Assembly (NCBI GenBank): GCA_031180725.1 | Contig: JAPSLO010000005.1 | Coordinates: 186,001-250,000 of the forward strand | Direction: 5' to 3' | DNA: 64,000 nucleotides | Source: Roseomonas sp. | GTDB taxonomy: Bacteria; Pseudomonadota; Alphaproteobacteria; Acetobacterales; Acetobacteraceae | Shown: positions 52,843-63,656 of the stretch, piece by piece | How positions within the stretch are numbered: the stretch's first letter is position 1 | Layout of the letters: every line of letters starts with the position of its first letter | Notes under the pieces: model-generated | Told to the model about the DNA's origin: nothing | Database searches by the model: none | The model's input: the letters and a program-made list of their open reading frames with translations, nothing else | Program-made: the position numbers and the translations under genes

Positions 52843-53867
52843 TCGGCGGCCTTCAGCGGAATCTCATCGGGAATATCCAGGGCGCGGATCGCCTCACCGC
52901 GGCGGGCGATCTTCTGGGCGCTGGTCTCGATCTCCCGCATATCCTGGCCCATGGCGGTGTGGTGCAGGCGCAGGGCCGCCACGCGGCGTTCCAGCCGCGC
53001 GGTCTCCTCGGCCAGCTTCTCCACCTCGGCCCGGATGCGCCGCGCTTCCTCCTGCAGCCGCGCATCGCGCAGCAGGCCGCGCATCGTGTTCAGCACGGCC
53101 CAGAGCGTGGAGGGGCCGACGATATGCACCCCACGCCGCGCGGCTTCCGCCACCAGCTCCGCCATCTCGGCATGGAGCGTGGCATGCACGGCCTCGCTGG
53201 GGACGAACATCAGCGCGCCCTCGGCGGTCTCGCCGGGTATCAGGTATTTGCCTGCGATATCCTCGACATGCCGCTTCACATCGGCGGCGAAGCGGCGGCG
53301 GGCCAGGCCGCGCGCCTGCTCGGTCGGCGCATCCTGCCAGGCGGCCCAGGCTTCCAGCGGGAACTTGCTGTCCACCGCGATGGGCCCCGGCGGGAAGGGC
53401 AGCCGCACCAGGCAGTCGCAGCGCGTGCCGTTAGACAGCGTGTGCTGCCAGGCAAAGCCGCCAGCCGGAAGGCGGTCGGCCACCAGCTCCCGCAACTGCA
53501 CCTCGCCCAGCGCGCCGCGCGCCTGCTTGTTGCCCAGCACGGCGGCCAGCGAGGTTACCTGCCCGCCCAGCGCCTCCAGGTTCGCCCGTGCGGCATCGAT
53601 CACCGCGAGTCGCTGCTGGATGGCGCCCGCCGTCTCCTGCGTGCGCTGGGCGGCGGCGTCCAGCCTTGTGGCCAGGGCGCGTTCCTGCTCGCGCAGCCGC
53701 TCCTCGGTACGCGCGGCCTGGCGGTCCTGGGCGGCGGCCATCGCCTCCATCATCGCGGCCAGCCGCGCCAGCTCCTCGCCCCGGCGGCCGCGACGGGCGG
53801 CCAGCAGCAGCAGCGCAGCCAGCAGGACGGCACAGGCGATCAGCGCGGGTGGCAGCCACTCCGGCAC
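52839..53867 (-). CDS. rmuC: DNA recombination protein RmuC
   Basis: Restriction-fold nuclease-like protein that limits DNA inversions, 342 residues. An N-terminal transmembrane helix (LIACAVLLAALLLLAARR) is followed by a coiled coil (about 35-105) and the RmuC core: NKQARGALGEVQLRELV, CDCLVRLPFPPGPIAVDSKF, DVKRHVEDIAGKYLIPGETA and FVPSEAVHATL. It is rather short for the family. nupC overlaps its end. Divergent from a Bug receptor gene across 192 bp. Confidence 0.93.
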   Translation of the reverse strand: MPEWLPPALIACAVLLAALLLLAARRGRRGEELARLAAMMEAMAAAQDRQAARTEERLREQERALATRLDAAAQRTQETAGAIQQRLAVIDAARANLEALGGQVTSLAAVLGNKQARGALGEVQLRELVADRLPAGGFAWQHTLSNGTRCDCLVRLPFPPGPIAVDSKFPLEAWAAWQDAPTEQARGLARRRFAADVKRHVEDIAGKYLIPGETAEGALMFVPSEAVHATLHAEMAELVAEAARRGVHIVGPSTLWAVLNTMRGLLRDARLQEEARRIRAEVEKLAEETARLERRVAALRLHHTAMGQDMREIETSAQKIARRGEAIRALDIPDEIPLKAAE

Positions 53868-54059
53868 AGGTCACTCCCCGATTCGGCAGGTGCGAGTGTC
53901 GCATGGCCACGGCCAGGCGCGGCGATGGACAGCAGTCTGTCCGGAATGTAATCAAACGGCCAGAAAGACGTCCTCTGCCCTGCAGCGGGAAATCACTCGG
54001 AAAGAGCCACCCTCCTAAGAGGCCAGTTCCAAAGAGCCCCATCACGGAGCCTTCGCCGG

Positions 54060-55040
54060 ATGAAGCCGATCCTCGCCCGCCGTGCCCTTCTGGCCGGCCT
54101 CGCCCTGCCCGCGCTGCTTGGCGCCCGCCCGGCCTCCGCCTGGCGCCCCGAGCGCACGGTGCGCATCGTGGTGCCCTATACGCCGGGCAACATCACCGAC
54201 ATCGCCGCGCGTCTGCTGGCCCAGGCGCTGCAGGAGAAGACCGGCCAGACCTTCGTGGTGGAGAACCGCGCCGGCGCCGGCACGGTGATCGGGACCGAGG
54301 TGGTGGCCCGCAGCCCAGGCGACGGCACGACGCTGCTGCTCACCGGCGTGCCCTTCGCCACCAATCCTGGCCTGCTGCCGCGCCTGCCCTATGACAGCGC
54401 GAAGGACCTGGCCCCGGTCGTCCTGGTGGTCACCAACCCGCTGGTGCTGGTGGCGCATCCCTCGGCACCCTATCCGGACGTGGCCGCCTTCATCGCGCGG
54501 GCGAAGCGCGAGCCAGGCGCGGTGCAGGTGGGCAGCGGCGGCAATGGCACGCTGCCCCATATGGCGACGGAGCTGCTGGCCGCCGGCATCGGCACCGAGC
54601 TGACGCATGTGCCCTATCGCGGCGGCGGCGCGGCGGCGGCCGATCTGGTGGCGGGCAACCTGCCGACCATGTTCGACAACCCCTCCTCCGCCATGCCGCA
54701 CATCCAGGCCGGGCGGATGCGGCCGCTGGCGGTCACCAGCGCGCGGCGCAGCCCGGTGCTGCCGCAGGTGCCCACCGTGGCGGAAGCCGCCAACCTGCCG
54801 GGCTTCGAGGCGATGAACTGGTTCGGCCTGTTTGCCCCCGGCACCACGCCGCCAGCCCTGCTGGACGAGATCCACGCCGCCTTCGCACAGGAAATCCGCA
54901 GCGAGCGCCTGGTGCAGCGTTTCGCCGCCGATGGCGTGGCCACCGACGGCGGCCCCAGGGCGGAATTTGCCGCCATGGTGCGCGCCGAGACCGAGAAATG
55001 GGGCCGCACCATCCGCGAGCGTGGCATCAAGGCGGAGTAG
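54060..55040 (+). CDS. Bug-family (TctC-like) periplasmic substrate-binding protein
   Basis: Third receptor of this family here, 326 residues. The N-terminus has a signal peptide (ARRALLAGLALPALLGARPASA) with two arginines. Family motifs are ERTVRIVVPYTPGNITDIAA, VVENRAGAGTVIGTE, VQVGSGGNGTLPHMA and [17 protein letters not shown]. The TPGNITD loop replaces the more common PGGxxD, which may alter ligand choice. It stands alone: membrane subunits are absent, and the next gene converges after 12 bp. Confidence 0.93.
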   Translation: MKPILARRALLAGLALPALLGARPASAWRPERTVRIVVPYTPGNITDIAARLLAQALQEKTGQTFVVENRAGAGTVIGTEVVARSPGDGTTLLLTGVPFATNPGLLPRLPYDSAKDLAPVVLVVTNPLVLVAHPSAPYPDVAAFIARAKREPGAVQVGSGGNGTLPHMATELLAAGIGTELTHVPYRGGGAAAADLVAGNLPTMFDNPSSAMPHIQAGRMRPLAVTSARRSPVLPQVPTVAEAANLPGFEAMNWFGLFAPGTTPPALLDEIHAAFAQEIRSERLVQRFAADGVATDGGPRAEFAAMVRAETEKWGRTIRERGIKAE

Positions 55041-55052
55041 CCGGCCGGGCCC

Positions 55053-55664
55053 TCAGACGGGCTCGAAGGCACCCGTTTCGGGGTTCAGCAGCACCAGCCT
55101 GCCGGTGGCCACGCCGAAATGCGCGCCGCGCAGTACCAGCCTGCCGGCGCGCACCGCTTCCGCCACCCAGGGGAAGGTCATCAGGTTCTCCAGCGAGATG
55201 CGGATGGCCTCATGCTCGGCGGCTTCCTGCGCGGCCTCCGGCGCGTCGCAGCGGAGTGCCACCGTGCGGGCGCGGGCGGCGATGCTGATCCAGCCCGCGA
55301 CGAAATCGCGCGCTCCCTCCGGCGCGCCGCCGATCAGCGCACTGACGCCGCCGCACAGCGCATGGCCCATCACCACGATGCGCGCGACGCCCAGCACCCG
55401 CACGGCGAATTCCACCGCCGCGCTGGTGCCGTGGAAGGCGGCGTCCGGCATGTAGGGCGGCACCAGATTCGCCACGTTGCGCACCACGAACAGCTCGCCC
55501 GGCCCGGCCGAGAAGATCATCTGCGGATCCACCCGGCTGTCCGAGCAGGCGATGATCATGGTGTCCGGCCGCTGCCCGCGCGCGGCCAATTCCTCAAATC
55601 GGGCGCGTTGCTGCGGCCAGGTTTCCTGGCGGAAGCGGCGATAGCCTTCGATCAGCCTGTTCAT
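55053..55664 (-). CDS. beta-class carbonic anhydrase
   Basis: Zinc enzyme interconverting CO2 and bicarbonate, 203 residues from the ATG at 55664. Zinc ligands are Cys40 (IIACSDSRVDPQ, with Asp42 and Arg44), His101 and Cys104 (VMGHALCGG). The opening LIEGYRRFRQETWPQQRARF is usual for proteobacterial enzymes. An ATG five codons upstream is possible, but the AGGTGCAGG run suits the later start. It has no operon partners. Confidence 0.95.
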   Translation of the reverse strand: MNRLIEGYRRFRQETWPQQRARFEELAARGQRPDTMIIACSDSRVDPQMIFSAGPGELFVVRNVANLVPPYMPDAAFHGTSAAVEFAVRVLGVARIVVMGHALCGGVSALIGGAPEGARDFVAGWISIAARARTVALRCDAPEAAQEAAEHEAIRISLENLMTFPWVAEAVRAGRLVLRGAHFGVATGRLVLLNPETGAFEPV

Positions 55665-55809
55665 GCCTGCACCTACCATGAAGAACGCGCCCGGATGCGC
55701 CTGGCGAAGCCAGCCCCGCGCGCAGAGGAACAGACCGGCCCGATGTCACAGCGCGCCGGCGCGTCGCCAAGCGCGCCGATGCGCGCGGCCGGTGCTTCAA
55801 GGCACGACA

Positions 55810-57390
<1,581 letters not shown>

Positions 57391-57537
57391 GGCATCAGGC
57401 TCCGGGGAGGCGAGTCGCGCGCGGGATAGACCTTGCGCCCGGCCGGGAAAACCCCGTTTCGGGGCGGCCTTGCCATGCCGCGGCCGGGAAGGACGTCTTG
57501 AACCCCCGCACCCGCCGGCACCACCCTTGGCGCCGCC

Positions 57538-58386
57538 ATGCGCCTGCCCGATCTCGACCTCGACCTGCTGCGCTGCTTCGTGCTGGTGGCCGAAGCCCGC
57601 GGCTTCACCGCCGCCGGAGAGGCGCTGGGCCTCACCCAGTCCGCCGTCAGCCTGCGCATCAAGCGACTGGAGGACATCACCCGCCGTCCCCTCTTCCACC
57701 GCACCAGCCGCGCCGTCGCCCTGACGCGGGAAGGGGAGATGCTGCTCGGCTATGCCCGCCGCCTGCTGGCCCTGAACGACGAGGCGGTGCGCCGCCTGGC
57801 GGCGCCACCGGTGGCGGGCCGCCTGCGCCTGGGCGTCGCAGACCATTTCGTTCCCCGCAGCCTGGCCCCGATCCTGGCCCGCTTCGCCCGCACATACCCG
57901 GAGGTCCGGCTGGAGGTGGAGGTCGGCCGCAGCCACGAACTGCGCGCCAAGCAGGCGGCCGGCGGGCTCGACCTGGTGCTGGGCAAGCGGCGGGATGGCG
58001 AGACCGCCGGCACCCCGATCTGGACCGAGCAGGTGGTCTGGGCCGCCGCGCCCGACTGGACCCCGCCGGAGGACCGCCCCCTGCCGCTGGCCCTGCTGCC
58101 GGAAGGCTGCCTGTTCCGCGAACGCGCCCTGGCAGCCCTGGCGCGCGCCGGCCGCAGCTACGAAGCGGTGTTCACCTGCGACAGCCTGCTGGGCTTGGCC
58201 GCTGCCGCCCAGGCCGGCTTTGCCCTGACCGTGCTGGGCCGCAGTGGTTTTCCCCCTGGCCTGGTGGAAGTGCCGGACCTGCCGGAACTCGGGGTGGTGG
58301 AGATGGCCGTCTTCGGTGACCCTGCCGGCCGCCATCAGGTGGTGGAGCCATTGGTGATGTTCATCCGCGAGAGCCTGGCCGGCTGA
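57538..58386 (+). CDS. LysR-family transcriptional regulator
   Basis: DNA-binding regulator of 282 residues. The N-terminal helix-turn-helix reads [20 protein letters not shown] and [20 protein letters not shown], as expected. The C-terminal effector domain runs from [16 protein letters not shown]. Its neighbours are purH (divergent) and wecB downstream, neither an obvious target. The inducer is unknown. Confidence 0.92.
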   Translation: MRLPDLDLDLLRCFVLVAEARGFTAAGEALGLTQSAVSLRIKRLEDITRRPLFHRTSRAVALTREGEMLLGYARRLLALNDEAVRRLAAPPVAGRLRLGVADHFVPRSLAPILARFARTYPEVRLEVEVGRSHELRAKQAAGGLDLVLGKRRDGETAGTPIWTEQVVWAAAPDWTPPEDRPLPLALLPEGCLFRERALAALARAGRSYEAVFTCDSLLGLAAAAQAGFALTVLGRSGFPPGLVEVPDLPELGVVEMAVFGDPAGRHQVVEPLVMFIRESLAG

Positions 58387-58530
58387 CTAGGCTGCCGGCC
58401 GGCATGCATAATGCGGAAAAATCCGCGCACGCAATGTCAATTCTAGGTTGATGATTGCCTCCACTTGGACCACTCTTTAACGCGTACGCCCCGCCGGGGG
58501 CCCTCCATAACGGAGAGAAGCAGGCAGGCC

Positions 58531-59688
58531 ATGCAACCGTGGGACGCGGGGCTGCGGATCATGCTGGTGCTCGGCACAAGGCCAGAGGCCATCAAGATGG
58601 CCCCGGTGCTCGCCGAGTTGCGGCGCCGCCCCGGCTTCCGCCCCCTGCTGCTCTCCACGGGCCAGCACCGCGAAATGCTGGACCAGGCGCTCGCGGTCTT
58701 CGGCCAACGGGCCGATCTCGATCTCGGGCTGATGCAGCACGGCCAGGCGCTGCCCGAACTCTTCGCCCGCGCCCTGCTGGGCGTGGGCGGCGTGCTGGCG
58801 CGGGAAGCGCCCGACCTGGTGCTGGTGCATGGCGACACCACCACCGCCATGGCGGCCGCCATGGCGGCCTTCTATGCTCGCATCCCGATCGGCCATGTGG
58901 AGGCCGGGATGCGCAGCTTCGACACCGACCAGCCCTTCCCGGAGGAGCTGAACCGCGTGGCGATCGACGCCATGGCGACCCTGATGTTCGCCCCCACCGA
59001 GGTCGCCGCCGCCAACCTGCGCGCCGAGGCCAACCGCCAGGGCCGCATCCTGGTGACGGGCAATACCGGCATCGACGCGCTGCTGGCCACCGCCCGCGCC
59101 GTCTCGCTCGCGCCGCCGCCGCTCGGGGTGGCGCTCGATCCGCGCCGGCGGCTGGTGCTGGTCACCGCGCATCGGCGCGAAAGCCTGGGCGAGGGCATGC
59201 GCCGCATCGCCGAGGCAGTGGCGCGGCTGGCCGCGCGCGGCGATGTGCAGGTGGTCTGGCCGCTGCATCCGAACCCCGCGGCGCGCGAGCCCGCGCGGCA
59301 GCGCCTGGCCGGCCTGCCCGGCGTGCATCTGGTGGAACCGCTGGGCTATCCGGAGATGGTCTGGCTGATGTCCCGCGCCGCGCTGCTGCTGACCGACAGC
59401 GGCGGCCTGCAGGAGGAAGGGCCGGCGCTGGGCCGCCCCGTGCTGGTGCTTCGCGACGTCACCGAGCGGCCCGAGGCCCTGGCCAGCGGCGCGGTACGCC
59501 TGGTGGGCACCGATCCACGGCGCATCCTGCGCGAGGCCACGCGCCTGCTGGACAGCCCCGCCCACTATGCCGCCATGGCGCGCCCGGTCTTCCCCTATGG
59601 TGACGGCACCGCCGCCCGCCGCATCGCCGATGCAATCGCGGACTGGGCCGCCCAGCGCATCGAGACGGGGCATCGCGATGCGGCGTGA
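58531..59688 (+). CDS. wecB: UDP-N-acetylglucosamine 2-epimerase
   Basis: Non-hydrolysing epimerase converting UDP-GlcNAc to UDP-ManNAc for surface polysaccharide; 385 residues. Motifs include VLGTRPEAIKMAPVLAEL, HGDTTTAMAAAMAAF, GHVEAGMRSFD and the C-terminal TDSGGLQEEGPALGRPVLVL with DVTERPE. The ATG at 58531 gives the normal N-terminus; CGGAGAG lies about 15 bases upstream. wecC follows with overlap or close spacing, so the pair makes UDP-ManNAcA. Confidence 0.94.
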   Translation: MQPWDAGLRIMLVLGTRPEAIKMAPVLAELRRRPGFRPLLLSTGQHREMLDQALAVFGQRADLDLGLMQHGQALPELFARALLGVGGVLAREAPDLVLVHGDTTTAMAAAMAAFYARIPIGHVEAGMRSFDTDQPFPEELNRVAIDAMATLMFAPTEVAAANLRAEANRQGRILVTGNTGIDALLATARAVSLAPPPLGVALDPRRRLVLVTAHRRESLGEGMRRIAEAVARLAARGDVQVVWPLHPNPAAREPARQRLAGLPGVHLVEPLGYPEMVWLMSRAALLLTDSGGLQEEGPALGRPVLVLRDVTERPEALASGAVRLVGTDPRRILREATRLLDSPAHYAAMARPVFPYGDGTAARRIADAIADWAAQRIETGHRDAA

Positions 59689-61072
59689 CCCCGGCCGGCG
59701 CCGCGGGCGCCCCTCATCCCTCCTCGCCGCGCGCTGGGAAGGACCGGGCTGGGGGGACAGGGACACGCTGCCCACCTTGCCCCGGATGCGCGGCACCTTT
59801 CGCCGCCCTGCGGCGGCGCCATCCGCCCGCTCGCGCCGCCCGGAACAGGGCGCAACCGTCTGCGTCCATGGCCTCGGCTATATCGGCCTGCCCACCGCGG
59901 CCCTGCTGGCCGATGCCGGCCGCCAGGTCGCCGGCTGCGACATCCAGCCAGCCGTGGTGGCGCTGGTGAATGCCGGCCGCGCGCCCTTCGCCGAGCGCGA
60001 CCTGGATGCCCTGCTGGCCCGCGCCGCCAGCAGCGGCCATCTGCGCGCCGCGACCACCCCCTCCCCGGCCGATTTCCACGTCATCGCCGTGCCCACCCCA
60101 CTGCGGGAGCGCCAGCGCCCCGACCTCTCCGCCGTCCAAGCCGCGGCCGATGCGCTGGCGCCACTGCTTCGCCCCGGCGACACGGTGGTGCTGGAAAGCA
60201 CGGTGCCGGTCGGCGCCACGGAAGCTCTCGCCGCCCGCATCGCCACCGCCCGTCCCGATCTGGCCCTGCCCCGCCGCGGTGCGCCTGCGCCGCCTGGCTG
60301 CGTCCATGTCGCGCATTGCCCGGAGCGCGTCCTGCCCGGCCGCCTGCTGGAGGAGCTGCGGGCGAATGACCGCGTGATCGGCGGCGTCACCCCCGCCTGC
60401 GCCGCCCGGGCCGCGGAACTCTATGCCGGGGTCGTCCAGGGGGCCCTGGTGCTCACCGAGGCGCGGATGGCCGAACTGGTGAAGCTCTCGGAAAACGCCT
60501 TCCGCGACGTCAACATCGCCTTCGCCAATGAACTCGCCCTGCTCTGCGAGGGCTTCGGCCTGGATCCCTTCCAGGCCATCGCGCTGGCCAACCGTCATCC
60601 GCGGGTGCGCATCCTGCAGCCCGGCGCCGGCGTGGGCGGCCATTGCATCGCGGTCGACCCCTGGTTCCTGGTGGACGGCGCGCCGGAACAGGCCCGGCTG
60701 GTCCGCACGGCCCGCGAGGTGAACGACGCCACCCCTCGCCGCATCGCCGCGAAGCTGCGCGCTGCTGCCGCCGGCTTCGCCCGCCCGCGCATCACGCTGC
60801 TCGGCCTGGCCTACAAGCCGGATGCCGAGGATCTGCGCGAAAGCCCAGCACTCTCCATCGCGCTGGAACTGGCGACGGAGGGCTACGCGGTGACCGCCTG
60901 CGACCCGTTCCTGCGCGCCGCGCCCGTCGCCCTGGCGGCGGATGTGGTGGAGGCGATCCGCACAGCGGACGTGGTGGGCATCCTGGTCGCCCACACGCCC
61001 TTCCGCGCCCTGGACCGCGCGCTGTTCCGGGGGAAGGCGGTGGTGGATGCGGTGGGGCTGCTGGCGGGCTGA
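59678..61072 (+). CDS. wecC: UDP-N-acetyl-D-mannosamine dehydrogenase
   Basis: Oxidises UDP-ManNAc to UDP-ManNAcA, using NAD; about 430-465 residues. The Rossmann motif VCVHGLGYIGLPTAALLADA, the ESTVPVGATEALAARIA region, ELVKLSENAFRDVNIAFANE and the catalytic Cys in GVGGHCIAVDPWFL are present. The N-terminus is uncertain: an ATG at 59678 overlaps wecB and has ACGGGG upstream, giving a basic, Arg-rich extension; an ATG at 59786 would shorten it by 36 residues. Runs in the same direction as wecB. Confidence 0.9.
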   Translation: MRRDPGRRRGRPSSLLAARWEGPGWGDRDTLPTLPRMRGTFRRPAAAPSARSRRPEQGATVCVHGLGYIGLPTAALLADAGRQVAGCDIQPAVVALVNAGRAPFAERDLDALLARAASSGHLRAATTPSPADFHVIAVPTPLRERQRPDLSAVQAAADALAPLLRPGDTVVLESTVPVGATEALAARIATARPDLALPRRGAPAPPGCVHVAHCPERVLPGRLLEELRANDRVIGGVTPACAARAAELYAGVVQGALVLTEARMAELVKLSENAFRDVNIAFANELALLCEGFGLDPFQAIALANRHPRVRILQPGAGVGGHCIAVDPWFLVDGAPEQARLVRTAREVNDATPRRIAAKLRAAAAGFARPRITLLGLAYKPDAEDLRESPALSIALELATEGYAVTACDPFLRAAPVALAADVVEAIRTADVVGILVAHTPFRALDRALFRGKAVVDAVGLLAG

Positions 61073-61582
61073 AAGTCTGTAGCTGGCTTGCGGCATCCAC
61101 GTCCGCGGCAACCTGATGGCCGGGCGGCGCTGGGCACGGGCGTGGCCCAGCGGGTGATCGAAAGGACACGGGCGGACGGGTCCTGAGCCGCCGGGTGATT
61201 CCGCTGGACAGCGGCGGCGGACAGGGGCGAGATTGAGGAATCTGGTCCTATCGGACCACCGCTCTTTGATCGCGTGAATCCGTCAGCAGCCGAATACCTC
61301 GGCATCGGCGTCGGCCGGGGTTGCCGGCCGACGCCCGCGAACGGGGAATTTGTCCGAAACGTTCAGGCGCCGCACGCGCCGCGTGCATCGCGGCCCAAGG
61401 CGGCCGGAACCGCCCGGGGTGGGGGGCCGCTGCCCCTGGCCCACGGCGCCGGTCCTGCGCCGAAGGGAGAATTTGTCCGAAACGCGCGTGCGCCACACGC
61501 GCGGCGCGCATCCCGGGGGGCACGCTTCGGGGCCGCGCGCCGGCAGTGACATTCGTCCGAAGCCGGGCGGCCCGCCCGCGCC
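61073..61582. other. convergent intergenic region, 510 bp, with direct-repeat cluster
   Basis: No gene I can support between wecC and glmS. The left half has only unremarkable GC-rich sequence; the right half carries the direct repeats listed at 61346-61570. Short frames inside translate the repeat (VSDKF on the minus strand) and are probably not expressed. Confidence 0.6.
61346..61570. repeat. direct-repeat cluster between wecC and glmS
   Basis: The 16-mer GAATTTGTCCGAAACG occurs at 61346-61361 and, unchanged, at 61469-61484 (123 bp apart). Each copy is followed by a similar GC-rich block of about 30 bp containing two GCGC-type inverted stretches. A degenerate third copy (GACATTCGTCCGAAG) is at 61548-61562. 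Confidence 0.8.
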
Positions 61583-63406
61583 TCACTCCACCGTCACGCT
61601 CTTCGCCAGGTTGCGCGGCTGGTCCACATCCGTGCCCTTCAGCACCGCCACATGATAGGCCAGCAACTGCACCGGAATGGCGTGCAGGATCGGCGCCGCG
61701 AAGGGCTCGGCGTCAGGCAGCACCACCACATGCTCGGCGAAGCGCGACAGCGCCCTCTCCCCGGCCGCATCGGTGAAGGCCATCACCCGCCCGCCGCGCG
61801 CCGCCGCCTCCTGCAGGTTGCTCGCCGTCTTCTCGAACAGCGGGCCGCTAGGGCAGAGCGCGATCACCGGCACCTCGCTGTCGATCAGCGCGATGGGGCC
61901 ATGCTTCATCTCGCCGGCGGCATAACCTTCCGCATGGATGTAGCTGATCTCCTTCAGCTTCAGCGCGCCTTCCATGGCGATCGGGAACAGCGACCCGCGG
62001 CCCAGGAACAGCACGTCCCGCGCCTTCGCCACCTCGGCCGCCAGCTCCCTGATCCGCGCATCCTGCTCCAGGATCGCCGCGGCATGGCTCGGCACCGACA
62101 GCAGGGCCTGGGTCAGCCGCCCCTCCTCCAGCGTCGTCATCTCTCGCCGTTGCCGCGCGAAGCCGATGGCCAGGCAGGCCAGCACCGCGAGCTGCGCGGT
62201 GAAGGCCTTGGTGGAGGCCACGCCCACCTCCGGCCCCGCCACCGTCAGCAGCGCGGCGTCGGAGGCGCGCGCCATGGTGCTCTCCGGCACATTGACGATG
62301 GAGAGGACCTTCTGCCCGCCCTCCTTCAGCAGCTTCAACGCGGCCATGGTGTCGGCCGTCTCGCCGGACTGGGAGACGAGGATCGCCGCCCCGCCCTCGC
62401 TCAGCGGCGGGTCGCGATAGCGCAGCTCGGAGGCGACATCCGCATCGCAGGGGATGCGTGCCAGCCCCTCGATCCAGTAGCGGCCGACATGGGCGGCCAG
62501 GAAGGCGCTGCCGCAGGCGGTCAGCGTCAGCCGGGAGACCCGCGCCGGGTCGAAGGGCAGGCGCGGCAGCCGCACCTCCAGCGTGCGGGGATCGAGATAC
62601 TGCCGCAGCGTATCGCCCAGCACCGCCGGGTGCTCGTGCAGCTCCTTCTCCATGAAGTGGCGGTAGTTGCCCTTGCCCACCACGGCGCCGGAGACGGCGG
62701 TCTGCACCACGGCGCGCTCAACCGGCGCGCCATGCGCATCGAAGAAGCGCGCGCCCTCCTCCGTCACCTCGGCCCAGTCGCCTTCCTCCAGATAGGCGAT
62801 GCGGCGGGTCAGCGGGGCCAGCGCCAGCGCGTCGGAGCCGAGGAACATCTCGCCCTCGCCGAAGCCCACCGCCAGCGGCGCGCCCTGGCGGGCGCCGAGC
62901 AACAGCTTGGGATGGCCGGCGAAGGCCGCCACCAACGCGAAGGCGCCATGCACGCGCTTCAGTGCCGCGGCGAAGGCGGCCTGCGGCACCAGGCCGCCAG
63001 CGAGCAGCTTGTCCAGCAGCCGGACGAAGGTTTCGGTATCGGTCTCCGTCTCGAACAGCGCACCTTCGGCCTCCAGCTCGGCGCGCAGCTCGGCATGGTT
63101 CTCGATGATGCCGTTGTGCACCACGGCGACGCGCGCGGTGGCGTGGGGATGGGCGTTCCGTTCCGTCGGCGCGCCATGGGTGGCCCAGCGGGTATGGCCG
63201 ATGCCGGTGGTGCCCTGCAGCGGCTCGCGCTCCAGCACCGTGGCCAGGTTGCCGAGCTTGCCTTCCGCCCGGCGCCGGTCGATGCCGCCATCCAGCAGCG
63301 TCGCGATGCCCGCGCTGTCATAGCCGCGATATTCCAGGCGCCGCAGCGCATCCAGCAGCAGGGGCGCCGCCTGGGTGCGGCCGATGACGCCAACGATGCC
63401 GCACAT
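61583..63406 (-). CDS. glmS: glutamine-fructose-6-phosphate aminotransferase
   Basis: Makes glucosamine-6-phosphate, head of the amino-sugar and cell-wall precursor route; 607 residues. The N-terminal glutaminase starts MCGIVGVIGR with the nucleophile Cys2; RRLEYRGYDSAG and HTRWATHG follow. The C-terminal isomerase has two SIS domains: SCGTA-type region (LTACGSAFLAAHVG), SQSGETADTMAAL and FLGRGSLFPIAMEGALKLKE, ending AKSVTVE. No glmS ribozyme is evident upstream. It faces the wecB-wecC genes, which use a later product of its pathway. Confidence 0.96.
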   Translation of the reverse strand: MCGIVGVIGRTQAAPLLLDALRRLEYRGYDSAGIATLLDGGIDRRRAEGKLGNLATVLEREPLQGTTGIGHTRWATHGAPTERNAHPHATARVAVVHNGIIENHAELRAELEAEGALFETETDTETFVRLLDKLLAGGLVPQAAFAAALKRVHGAFALVAAFAGHPKLLLGARQGAPLAVGFGEGEMFLGSDALALAPLTRRIAYLEEGDWAEVTEEGARFFDAHGAPVERAVVQTAVSGAVVGKGNYRHFMEKELHEHPAVLGDTLRQYLDPRTLEVRLPRLPFDPARVSRLTLTACGSAFLAAHVGRYWIEGLARIPCDADVASELRYRDPPLSEGGAAILVSQSGETADTMAALKLLKEGGQKVLSIVNVPESTMARASDAALLTVAGPEVGVASTKAFTAQLAVLACLAIGFARQRREMTTLEEGRLTQALLSVPSHAAAILEQDARIRELAAEVAKARDVLFLGRGSLFPIAMEGALKLKEISYIHAEGYAAGEMKHGPIALIDSEVPVIALCPSGPLFEKTASNLQEAAARGGRVMAFTDAAGERALSRFAEHVVVLPDAEPFAAPILHAIPVQLLAYHVAVLKGTDVDQPRNLAKSVTVE

Positions 63407-63656
63407 GGGCCGGGCAATCTCCTGAGGTTCCGGTATCCTGGCCCTGGCTTAGCGGCTTCGGCCCGGCGGCGGAATTGCGCCGGTGCCCCGGCGGCTTCAA
63501 TCCGTGTTTCGGGGATTTACGGCCCCCGGGGCCTTGATCGCCGACGCGGCCTGCGGTGCGTGCGGCGGCCCATCGTTAAGTTCTTGCAACGATGCGCGAT
63601 GATTGACCCCGCCGCGGCCCAGGCGCAGCCTGGGCGGCCAGCCCGCAGGAGCCACC

